Source: Candidatus Peregrinibacteria bacterium
GTDB lineage: Bacteria; Patescibacteriota; Gracilibacteria; UBA1369; UBA12463
Reading direction: 5' to 3'
Length of the DNA: 10,205 nucleotides
NCBI GenBank assembly: GCA_023245695.1
Contig: JAHFJT010000025.1
Span: 1 to 10,205 of the forward strand
A program made the translations under genes and the position numbers. This document shows positions 1 through 6,291 of this stretch, piece after piece (within the stretch, counting starts at the first letter, position 1; each line of letters opens with the position of its first letter). The notes beneath the pieces are model-generated. The model made no database searches. It was not told the DNA's origin and saw nothing but the letters and a program-made list of their open reading frames with translations.

Positions 1-503
1 TTCAGGGTCGTACCGAAACCGAACTCAACGAACAAGGAAAGGAACAGGCAGATGCGCGTGGAAAAGAGCTCTTAAAAGCTCAAAAGGCTGAAACACATTT
101 TTCTCAAATAATCTCCTCGCCTCGACTACGAGCCCAGCAAACCGCCACCATCATCAATACACATCTCGATCTTCCTATAGAGATTTGGGATGAGTTCGAT
201 GAAGTCCACTTTGGAAACTTCGCAAATAAGTCATGGACCGAGGTCGCGACCATGACGAACGATCCAGAAATTCAGACCAAATTTCGAAGCATGAACTTTG
301 ACCTCACCGATGTAGCAGGTGAATCGAATACCGACGTTAAAGCACGACTCAAACATGCGATAGAAAAAATGTACCAGCTCTATCCCGAAGGCCACCTGCT
401 CATCATAACGCACGCCCCGATTATTCGCATGGTATTTCATCTCTTACACGGTGAGGCTCCAGTTGTAATAGAAAATGCGCAATGCTATGAATTTGATGTA
501 TAA
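1..503 (+). CDS. Histidine phosphatase family protein (phosphoglycerate mutase-like), 5' end missing
   Basis: The reading frame is open from position 3 and ends at TAA 501-503, leaving about 166 residues. The family uses two histidines: one in an N-terminal RHG motif, which becomes phosphorylated, and one near the C-terminus. The RHG motif lies before the window. What remains matches the rest of the fold: GRTETELNEQGKEQA just after the missing motif, SSPRLRAQQTA (the usual arginine-bearing SSxxxRAxQTA element), the acidic DEVHFGNF segment, and IITHAPIIRM near the C-terminus, whose His (codon 411-413) should be the second catalytic residue. Members act on small phosphoesters (phosphoglycerate, alpha-ribazole phosphate, sugar phosphates) or phosphoproteins; the substrate cannot be told from sequence. 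The gene ends 23 nt before manC on the same strand, so a role in sugar-phosphate metabolism is possible but unproven. Confidence 0.88.
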   Translation, partial: QGRTETELNEQGKEQADARGKELLKAQKAETHFSQIISSPRLRAQQTATIINTHLDLPIEIWDEFDEVHFGNFANKSWTEVATMTNDPEIQTKFRSMNFDLTDVAGESNTDVKARLKHAIEKMYQLYPEGHLLIITHAPIIRMVFHLLHGEAPVVIENAQCYEFDV

Positions 504-504
504 T
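499..504 (+). promoter_or_regulatory. Possible -10 element of the manC promoter
   Basis: A perfect TATAAT overlaps the TAA stop of the phosphatase gene. Counting 7 nt onward puts the transcription start near 511, giving a leader of about 16 nt before the manC ATG. No convincing -35 hexamer is present at 16-18 nt spacing, so this is weaker than the other promoters here. Cotranscription with the phosphatase gene is the alternative. Confidence 0.4.
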
Positions 505-526
505 CCGAGCACAACCTAAGCACTCT

Positions 527-1612
527 ATGAAAATTGTTATTCTCGCCGGCGGCACGGGTACGCGACTCTGGCCACTCTCACGACAGAACAAGCCGAAACA
601 GCTCCAAAGCTTCGTGACACACGCGACGCTCCTACAGGAAACCCTCAAGCGAGTGGATTTTGTGAAGCCGTCCGATATCTACATCGCGACGAACGAGCTC
701 TTCCTCGACGACGTCAAAGAACAGGCCAAGCCATTCAAGATTCCAGCGAAAAATTTCATCATCGAGCCAGCCCTCCGTGATACGGCCCCGTGCATTGGAC
801 TTGCGGCGAGCTACCTAGCAGCACACGGATTTGCCGACGAGGTTATGTCGATCATTTACGCAGACCATGTCGTGCAGCACAAAGATGAGTTCGAGAAGCT
901 TCTCATTGTAGCAGCGGAGATCGCAAAAAAAGAAAACACCCTCAATATCATCGAGGTAAAAGCGAAGTTCCCAAGTGTCCACCTCGGCTATGTCAAAATC
1001 GGATCACTCATCAAGCAAGTAAAAGGAGTTGATGTCTATGCCTTCGAGAAGTTCACCGAGAAACCCGATCTCGAGACCGCACGAAAATTTCTCGCCTCCT
1101 ATAAGTACCTCTGGAACACCGGCTTCTACGTCTGGAAAGTTTCAACGATCCTGGAGAAGTTCAAGAAGCACCTTCCCAAGACCGCCGCACAGCTCAAAAA
1201 AATTGAGAAAGTCATCGGCACAGCCAAAGAGATGTCCACCCTCAAGAAAGAGTATCCGCTCTGTGAGAAGATCTCGATCGACTACGGGGTCATGGAAAAG
1301 GTCGATCCAAAAGAGGTTCGGATCATTCCAGGCGACCTAGGCTGGAGCGACATTGGAACCTGGGAAGCGATTTTTGACGAACTGACGGTGAATCAGCATG
1401 ACAACCTCGTCAAAGCGGACCATATCGGCGTTGATACCCAAGGGAGTCTTATTTATGGTCACGGAAAGAAAATCATCGCCACGGTCGGACTCAAGAATAT
1501 CGTTATCGTGGACACACCCGATGCCCTTCTGATATGCCAAAAAGGCCGAAGTCAGGAGGTGAAAAAGATCGTCGAACAGCTTAAAAATGAAAAACGGCTC
1601 GATGTTCTCTAA
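527..1612 (+). CDS. manC: Mannose-1-phosphate guanylyltransferase (GDP-mannose pyrophosphorylase)
   Basis: This enzyme makes GDP-mannose and pyrophosphate from mannose-1-phosphate and GTP in the cytoplasm, supplying mannose, fucose and related sugars for surface polysaccharides or glycoproteins. The 361-residue product begins with the nucleotidyltransferase signature of sugar-nucleotide pyrophosphorylases (LAGGTGTRLWPLSR followed by KPKQ, residues 6-25). It has the FTEKP sugar-phosphate-binding motif at 176-180, then WNTGFYVWK, IDYGVMEK and GWSDIGTWEAI, all typical of the ManC/AlgA family. The length fits the short form with only the transferase domain and a small C-terminal region; the phosphomannose isomerase cupin of bifunctional AlgA/ManC is absent. 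A cupin resembling that half is encoded at 2429-2839. The ATG at 527 places the signature at the extreme N-terminus as expected. There is no Shine-Dalgarno sequence upstream. The stop is TAA. Confidence 0.93.
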   Translation: MKIVILAGGTGTRLWPLSRQNKPKQLQSFVTHATLLQETLKRVDFVKPSDIYIATNELFLDDVKEQAKPFKIPAKNFIIEPALRDTAPCIGLAASYLAAHGFADEVMSIIYADHVVQHKDEFEKLLIVAAEIAKKENTLNIIEVKAKFPSVHLGYVKIGSLIKQVKGVDVYAFEKFTEKPDLETARKFLASYKYLWNTGFYVWKVSTILEKFKKHLPKTAAQLKKIEKVIGTAKEMSTLKKEYPLCEKISIDYGVMEKVDPKEVRIIPGDLGWSDIGTWEAIFDELTVNQHDNLVKADHIGVDTQGSLIYGHGKKIIATVGLKNIVIVDTPDALLICQKGRSQEVKKIVEQLKNEKRLDVL

Positions 1613-1661
1613 AGCTGGTCAAGGCTAGAGCAGCTTTGAAAGAAAAAAGCTTGCCAAAAAC

Positions 1662-1689
1662 TTGACATATCCTCAAAAAATAGTAATAT
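1662..1689 (+). promoter_or_regulatory. Promoter of the small lipoprotein-like gene
   Basis: A consensus TTGACA (-35) at 1662-1667 is followed after 16 nt by TAATAT (-10) at 1684-1689. The predicted start near 1696 gives a leader of about 18 nt with no Shine-Dalgarno sequence. The perfect -35 suggests strong constitutive expression. Confidence 0.65.
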
Positions 1690-1713
1690 TGCTCTCTTAG
1701 CATATATCTCACT

Positions 1714-2283
1714 ATGTATATGAATACACCACGAACCGCAGAGACAGCTTCGCTCGGAGCAACCGCTCCACGATCGCTCGCAAACTCTTTGACTGCCAAA
1801 ACCTTGGCATTCATGGCAACCATCGCTGCTAGCGCTGCAGCATGTACAAGCGTAGGACACGACAGTGTCACAAGTACATCTATCAGCAACACATCTGACA
1901 GCGGCGAAACATCTGGATCAGGTGATGCTGGCTCGACCTACGATAGCGGAAGCGGCTTCCCAGTGTTTGACGGTGGTGGCTTCCCTACCTTCGATACCGG
2001 ATCTGGCAACCCAGCCCCTTTTGACGCTGGTACCGTTGTTCCTCCAGATGTAGGTACTGTCGATACAGGAACCGTTGATACGGGTGTCCAGGGAACCGAC
2101 GCAGGAGTGGATGGTGATACTGATTCAGGCGTAGATACGGCTGCATTCACGATCGGAAAACCATGTCCAGGCGCAGAAACCGTCTTGGGAACCGCATGTG
2201 CGATCAAAGACCCTACGAATCCAAACAACAAGGACGGAATCGTTGTTTGCCACGACGGAAAGCTTGATTGCGACAGTAAATAA
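1714..2283 (+). CDS. Putative exported lipoprotein, Asp/Gly/Ser/Thr-rich, with a four-cysteine C-terminus
   Basis: No family is recognised for this 189-residue protein. It has a polar N-terminal stretch with two arginines (residues 1-29), then a hydrophobic run LAFMATIAASAAAC (31-44). This resembles a signal peptide ending in a relaxed lipobox with Cys44 as the possible lipidated residue; Ala rather than Leu at -3 makes lipidation uncertain. Residues 45-145 are low complexity, with repeated FPVFDGG / FPTFDTG and TVDTG units. An acidic stretch DGDTDSGVD (133-141) spaces its aspartates like a DxDxD calcium loop. The last 39 residues hold four cysteines (151, 162, 179, 186) that could form two disulfides outside the cell. 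ATG 1714 is used; codon 3 (1720) is an alternative start. The gene has its own promoter and a strong terminator, so it appears monocistronic. A surface or envelope role is inferred only from composition. Confidence 0.72.
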   Translation: MYMNTPRTAETASLGATAPRSLANSLTAKTLAFMATIAASAAACTSVGHDSVTSTSISNTSDSGETSGSGDAGSTYDSGSGFPVFDGGGFPTFDTGSGNPAPFDAGTVVPPDVGTVDTGTVDTGVQGTDAGVDGDTDSGVDTAAFTIGKPCPGAETVLGTACAIKDPTNPNNKDGIVVCHDGKLDCDSK

Positions 2284-2308
2284 TTGAGTTTCAAAAAACA
2301 TTATCAAG

Positions 2309-2340
2309 AAAGGGCCGGCGCCAATGGCGCCGGCCCTTTT
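2309..2340 (+). terminator. Strong rho-independent terminator
   Basis: A perfect 11-bp GC-only stem (2312-2322 with 2326-2336) closes on a 3-nt AAT loop and is extended by three A-T pairs, running into TTTT at 2337-2340. It sits 25 nt after the stop of the lipoprotein-like gene and insulates that gene from the cupin gene. The A-run on the left arm is short, so it is mainly a plus-strand terminator. Confidence 0.95.
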
Positions 2341-2390
2341 AGTATCTCCAACACATTCATTCCGTAAAGCAAGTCAAAGCCGCACCCAAC

Positions 2391-2419
2391 TTGGAATACA
2401 AAAAAAAATCGTGTATAGT
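2391..2419 (+). promoter_or_regulatory. Promoter of the cupin gene
   Basis: TTGGAA (-35) at 2391-2396 is separated by 17 nt from TATAGT (-10, five of six consensus bases) at 2414-2419. Seven nt past the -10 is position 2426, only 3 nt before the ATG at 2429, so the transcript would be essentially leaderless. Confidence 0.65.
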
Positions 2420-2428
2420 TCGCCTGCT

Positions 2429-2839
2429 ATGGCACAAGAAATTATTATCAAACCAAAACCATGGGGCCGAGAAGTCTGGTTCGCGCACACTGAGCGCTAC
2501 GCCGGAAAAATTCTCGAGGTCAACAAAGGCCATCGTCTCTCCCTTCAGTATCACGAACACAAGATGGAAACACAGTACATTTACAGTGGAAAAGTAAAGC
2601 TCACCTACGGTGAAAAAGAAGACCAGCTTCAAGAAAAAATTCTCGAGTCCGGAGATAAAATCGACGTCCCACCTTTCATGATTCACCGCATCGAGGCTCT
2701 CGAAGACAGCCAAATTTTCGAAGTTTCTTCACCAGAACTCGACGATGTCGTAAAACTTGCCGATGACTATGGTCGCAGCGGCAAAGGAAATAACGAAACT
2801 CTCGACCAGTCCCTCCACCACAACAACAATCAATCCTAA
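2429..2839 (+). CDS. Cupin protein resembling the type II mannose-6-phosphate isomerase domain
   Basis: The 136-residue protein matches the C-terminal isomerase half of bifunctional ManC/AlgA. It shows KPWGREVW (10-17), GHRLSLQYHEHKME (34-47, equivalent to the GxxLSLQxHxHRxE core of type II phosphomannose isomerases), IHR (85-87), and DDVVKLADDYGR near the end, equivalent to the DDIVRLEDRYGR closing motif. His42, His44 and His86 are likely metal ligands, with Glu47 nearby. Type II isomerases interconvert fructose-6-phosphate and mannose-6-phosphate, the entry step to GDP-mannose. Together with the transferase at 527 this would be a split version of the fused enzyme. The frame is open back to 2324, but that ATG lies in the terminator loop, upstream of the promoter; 2429 is chosen because it follows the -10 and begins the conserved domain. 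The Asn/His-rich tail after residue 117 looks disordered. A stand-alone cupin acting on another sugar phosphate remains possible. Confidence 0.78.
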   Translation: MAQEIIIKPKPWGREVWFAHTERYAGKILEVNKGHRLSLQYHEHKMETQYIYSGKVKLTYGEKEDQLQEKILESGDKIDVPPFMIHRIEALEDSQIFEVSSPELDDVVKLADDYGRSGKGNNETLDQSLHHNNNQS

Positions 2840-2853
2840 CCCCATACCTTCTT

Positions 2854-2859
2854 ACTATC
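2854..2859 (+). promoter_or_regulatory. Possible -10 element for secDF
   Basis: TACTAT (five of six consensus bases) ends 6 nt before the secDF ATG, which would put the transcription start on or next to the start codon. No good -35 is visible, and the cupin gene ends only 26 nt upstream, so readthrough from the cupin promoter is an alternative. Confidence 0.35.
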
Positions 2860-2865
2860 TTTTTT

Positions 2866-5800
2866 ATGAAAAAAGTCCTGTCCTGGCAACTCGTCACCAT
2901 CCTGGTAGTATCTACCCTGCTCGGATTTTTTGATCTTCCAAACAATATTCAGACGAAGATCTTCCCATGGACTCCAAAGTCCATTCTCGAAGAAAAAATC
3001 CACCTCGGTCTCGATCTTCAGGGGGGCTCTCAGCTGGATTATAAAGTCGATCTTCGAAAAGTTCCTGAAAAAGACCAGCAGGCTATCGTAAATGGCGTTT
3101 TGAATGTTATCGAAAATCGTGTCAATGGACTCGGCGTTTCTGAGCCAAGCATCTACCTCTCAAAGGTAGGCGACGAACAACACATTATCGTTGAGCTCGC
3201 AGCCGTAAAAGATCTTGAGGAAGCGAAAGCAACCGTAGGAAAAACAATCCAGCTCGAATTCAAAGAAAAGAAAGACGCCCCAGATGCAGGCGAAAAAGAA
3301 AAGCAGCAGAAGTACGCAAAAGATGTTCTCGCAAAAGTACAAGCTCCAAATGCAAACTTTGGCGTCATTGGTCAGGAAGAAGAAAAAGGAAATCCAGGAA
3401 AAGTTACCTACTCAAAAGATGCTAACTTTGTATTTGTCTCGGATCTTCCAAAGGGCATTCAGAGTATCGCTACAACCCTTCAGCCAAGTCAAATTGCAAA
3501 AGATATTGTCGCATCAAGCGGTGACTACATCATCGACTCATCTGGACAGGCGCAGCAGGCAGATGGTGTCTACGTCGTCAAGCTCCTTGAGAAGTCTCAG
3601 GCCGTAAAGAATAAGAAAGAGGTCAAGACAGAGCACATCCTCATTAGCTATAAAGAAGCTGCAGAGGCCAACGGTCTTACCGGTATCACACGAACAGAAG
3701 ATGAGGCAAAGAAGCTCATTAATGACCTCAAGGCTCAGATCAAGAGCCAGGCAGATTTCGAGCGGATTGCAAAAGAACAGTCAGACGACACTGGATCAAA
3801 AAAAGATGGTGGCCTTCTCCCAGCAGCCGTCACTGAAGATGCATCATATGTAACCGAGTTCAAGACAGCCGCTCTCGCCCTCAACAACGCAGGCGACATC
3901 TCAGCTCCAATCAAAACACAGTTTGGATACCACCTCATCCGTGCGATCGAGATCAAGAGCGACGTGAAAGAAGATCAGGTAAAACTCGAGAAAATCTTCG
4001 TCTCTACGATGCCAGACCCATGGAAGGAAACAGGACTTACCGGTGAACACTTCACGCACGCAGACGTCAAGGTAAGCCAGATTGGTGAGCCATACGTCTC
4101 AATCCAGTTCAACGACAAGGGCGCAAAACTCTTTGAAGAAATCACCGCTCGAAACGTCAATAAGCCAATCGCGATTTTCGTCGGTGGAACCCTTATCTCA
4201 GCTCCAAACGTCTCAGAGAAGATCAGTGGCGGACAGGCACAGATCTCAGGAAACTTCACCTTCGACGCCGCAAATGCGCTCGCACGTGATCTCAACACGG
4301 GTGCTATTCCAGCTCCAATTTCACTTGCAGGTCAGCACACGATCGGATCAACGCTTGGACAGGATGCACTCCACAAGAGCGTCAAGGCAGGTATCATCGG
4401 TCTCGTGCTCCTCGCATTTGCGATGATTCTCTACTACCGATTACCAGGTTTTATCGCCGTCGCTGCTCTCAGCATCTACACCGTACTTCTTCTCTTCCTT
4501 ATCAAGAGCGCGCTTCCAGTCGCAGCAGCGCTCCTCATCGCACTTCTCGTCTTTGGCGCACTCATCTACAAGATTCTCAATAATAAGGATCCAGGATGGG
4601 AGAAGTTCATCTCATTTGTGCTCGCAATCATCGTTCTGATCTTCCTCACATCACTTCTCCAGTCCCCTATCACGCTTACCCTCGCGGGTGTCGCTGGTGT
4701 GATTCTTTCGATCGGTATGGCTGTCGATGCAAACATTCTTATCTTCGAGCGTATTCGCGAAGAGCTTGGAGATGGACACACGCTCTCTGCTTCTATTGAA
4801 CATGGTTTTGATCGAGCATGGAGCTCTATCCGAGACTCAAACTTCTCATCACTTATCACCTGTACCATTCTCTTTTATTTCGGTAGCTCACTGATTCGCG
4901 GCTTCGCACTCAACCTCGCAGCCGGTATCTTGATCTCGATGTTCTCAGCGATCACACTCACACGAACATTCCTTCGTATCGCTGCAACGACCAAGTGGGG
5001 TCAGAATGTCGCACTCTATGGCATGAAGAATAAGAACAAGACATCGTACAAGATCATCGAAAAGTCGAACTGGATGTTCGCATTCTCCGGAACACTCATC
5101 GCCCTCAGCATCGTTGGAACCTTCGCATTTGGAATCAGACTTGGTCTCGACTTTACCGGAGGTACGCTCTCTGAGTTGAAGTTCGCACAGCCAGTAACCG
5201 TAGAACAGCTCAAGGCGGCGCTTCCAGCGATCGAGACAACTCTCAATACCTCTGCCGGAAAACCATCAGGCGCAGGATCTCTCCTTACCGTTCCAGATGC
5301 CGTCAAACTTACCAATGAAAAGATCGAGCTCGCATCAGCACAGATCATCAACGGAGAAAATGGCGCACTCGAACTCAAGACCAAGCCTATGTCGAACGAC
5401 TCGCATGAGACACTCATCAAAGAGCTCAAGGCAAAATTCGGCAATGTCGATGTCTTGAAGTTCCAGACCGTCGGACCTACAATCGGTGACTCTCTCAAAC
5501 AGAAGGCACTCGTCGCGATCGTTCTCGCATCATTCATGATCATCCTGTACCTCGCCTTCGCATTCCGACATGTTCCAAAAGAGGTCAGCTCATTCCGATT
5601 CGGTATCGCAGCCGTCGTCGCACTCTTGCACGACCTCTTGATCACCTTCGGTCTCTTCATCTTCCTCGGAAAGTTTATGGGTGTGGAAATCGACGCACTC
5701 TTTATCACGGCGATGCTTACGGTTCTCGGCTTCTCAGTTCACGATACGATCGTGGTCTTCGACCGACTCCGTGAACACCTCAACCGTGGTGAGAAAGGCA

Positions 5801-6021
5801 CCCTTGGAGAAATTGCCAACCGAGCTCTTACGGAAACCATGTCACGATCAATCAACACCTCTGTCTCGGTTATTATCACCCTGGTAGCACTCTTGATCTT
5901 CGGAAGTCCTTCGATCTTCTACTTTATCCTCGCACTCGTCGTCGGTATCGTCATCGGTACATACTCATCCGTCGGTGTGGCTACAGCCCTTCTAGTCTGG
6001 TCGTACAACCGAAAGAAGTAA
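2866..6021 (+). CDS. secDF: Fused protein translocase subunit SecDF with an inserted parvulin (PpiC-type) domain
   Basis: SecDF uses the proton gradient to help the SecYEG-SecA channel release exported proteins on the outer face of the membrane. The SecD half has a first membrane helix (about 6-22), GLDLQGG (48-54) opening the extracytoplasmic P1 domain, a P1 head ending in GGQAQISGNFT, then membrane helices from about 508 and GMAVDANILIFERI with the proton-path Asp621. The SecF half starts near 725, with GLDFTGG (760-766), VGPTIG and VHDTIVVFDRLRE (His959, Asp960). Arg994 in MSRSINTS matches the third functional residue known from Thermus SecDF. At 1051 residues it is about 300 longer than usual fused SecDF. 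The excess is mainly an insertion between LEF (130-132) and GLTGEHF (390-396) in P1. It contains a parvulin domain (252-368) with EHILIS (His257) and FGYHLI (His356) and a degenerate parvulin-like copy before it (137-250). An extra hydrophobic hairpin lies at about 550-599. There is no Shine-Dalgarno sequence. The stop is TAA. Confidence 0.97.
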   Translation: MKKVLSWQLVTILVVSTLLGFFDLPNNIQTKIFPWTPKSILEEKIHLGLDLQGGSQLDYKVDLRKVPEKDQQAIVNGVLNVIENRVNGLGVSEPSIYLSKVGDEQHIIVELAAVKDLEEAKATVGKTIQLEFKEKKDAPDAGEKEKQQKYAKDVLAKVQAPNANFGVIGQEEEKGNPGKVTYSKDANFVFVSDLPKGIQSIATTLQPSQIAKDIVASSGDYIIDSSGQAQQADGVYVVKLLEKSQAVKNKKEVKTEHILISYKEAAEANGLTGITRTEDEAKKLINDLKAQIKSQADFERIAKEQSDDTGSKKDGGLLPAAVTEDASYVTEFKTAALALNNAGDISAPIKTQFGYHLIRAIEIKSDVKEDQVKLEKIFVSTMPDPWKETGLTGEHFTHADVKVSQIGEPYVSIQFNDKGAKLFEEITARNVNKPIAIFVGGTLISAPNVSEKISGGQAQISGNFTFDAANALARDLNTGAIPAPISLAGQHTIGSTLGQDALHKSVKAGIIGLVLLAFAMILYYRLPGFIAVAALSIYTVLLLFLIKSALPVAAALLIALLVFGALIYKILNNKDPGWEKFISFVLAIIVLIFLTSLLQSPITLTLAGVAGVILSIGMAVDANILIFERIREELGDGHTLSASIEHGFDRAWSSIRDSNFSSLITCTILFYFGSSLIRGFALNLAAGILISMFSAITLTRTFLRIAATTKWGQNVALYGMKNKNKTSYKIIEKSNWMFAFSGTLIALSIVGTFAFGIRLGLDFTGGTLSELKFAQPVTVEQLKAALPAIETTLNTSAGKPSGAGSLLTVPDAVKLTNEKIELASAQIINGENGALELKTKPMSNDSHETLIKELKAKFGNVDVLKFQTVGPTIGDSLKQKALVAIVLASFMIILYLAFAFRHVPKEVSSFRFGIAAVVALLHDLLITFGLFIFLGKFMGVEIDALFITAMLTVLGFSVHDTIVVFDRLREHLNRGEKGTLGEIANRALTETMSRSINTSVSVIITLVALLIFGSPSIFYFILALVVGIVIGTYSSVGVATALLVWSYNRKK

Positions 6022-6033
6022 GAAAAACAAACA

Positions 6034-6127
6034 AAAAAGGGAAAGGTGTATCTCTCCGAGAACGGCTTCGGAAGCTAAAAAAGCTTCCTGCAGAATGTTC
6101 TCTCCAAGATTTCACCTTTCCCTTTTT
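6034..6127. terminator. Long nested inverted repeat, probable bidirectional terminator
   Basis: The outer arms are a perfect 15-bp inverted repeat (6034-6048 with 6113-6127). The right arm ends in TTTTT, and the left arm starts in an A-run that reads as T-rich on the minus strand. Inside are two more nested pairs, GAGAAC/GTTCTC (6058-6063 with 6097-6102) and GGAAGCT/AGCTTCC (6070-6076 with 6082-6088, A-rich loop). It lies 12 nt after the secDF stop and could end secDF transcription on the plus strand. On the minus strand it could stop transcripts from the coiled-coil operon that run across the tRNA. The 64-nt interior is much larger than a simple terminator loop, so a small structured RNA or repeat element is an alternative. 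Confidence 0.75.
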
Positions 6128-6144
6128 AAATTCTAAAATTTGAG

Positions 6145-6150
6145 TATAAT
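6145..6150 (+). promoter_or_regulatory. Likely -10 element of the tRNA-Arg promoter
   Basis: A perfect TATAAT lies 62 nt before the mature tRNA. At 16-17 nt upstream there is only the T-run of the preceding terminator, a poor -35. The predicted start near 6157 implies a 5' leader of about 56 nt to be removed by RNase P. Confidence 0.5.
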
Positions 6151-6212
6151 AGAGCCGTTATTCTGGCCATCGGCTTCAAAAGAGCAAAATTAGGCAGTCC
6201 CATCAACAACGC

Positions 6213-6288
6213 GCACCAGTAGCTCAGGGGATAGAGCATTTGTCTTCGGAACAAAGGGTCGGGGGTTCGATTCCCTCCTGGTGCACCA
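6213..6288 (+). tRNA. tRNA-Arg, anticodon UCG, CCA encoded
   Basis: The 76-nt cloverleaf is complete. The acceptor GCACCAG (6213-6219) pairs fully with CTGGTGC (6278-6284). The D stem is GCTC/GAGC (6222-6225, 6234-6237). The anticodon stem TTTGT/ACAAA (6239-6243, 6251-6255) holds the loop CTTCGGA with anticodon TCG at 6246-6248. The T arm is GGGGG-TTCGATT-CCCTC with one G-T pair. The discriminator A at 6285 is followed by an encoded CCA (6286-6288). UCG reads the arginine codon CGA, which is the most used Arg codon in the neighbouring secDF. The next gene converges on it with a gap of only 3 nt. Confidence 0.97.
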
Positions 6289-6291
6289 GTT

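Noticed and set aside
1611..1637. AAAGCTG...CAGCTTT inverted repeat after manC as a terminator
   Set aside because: The 7-bp stem has a 13-nt loop and is followed by a purine-rich stretch rather than a T-run.
1980..2140. Short repeats in the lipoprotein-like gene considered as a DNA repeat or CRISPR-like array
   Set aside because: The repeats are irregular and at the peptide level (TVDTG, FPxFD); there is no constant spacer length or conserved DNA unit.
1938..2294. Minus-strand 118-residue Pro/Ser/Thr-rich open frame
   Set aside because: It is an antisense shadow of the repetitive lipoprotein-like gene, with no promoter of its own.
2324..2428. Upstream in-frame start for the cupin gene
   Set aside because: The ATG lies in the loop of the preceding terminator and upstream of the promoter at 2391-2419; the extension shows no domain similarity.
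5016..5708. Minus-strand 230-residue open frame
   Set aside because: It is wholly antisense to the SecF half of secDF, with Ser/Arg/Ile-rich shadow composition and no recognisable motif.
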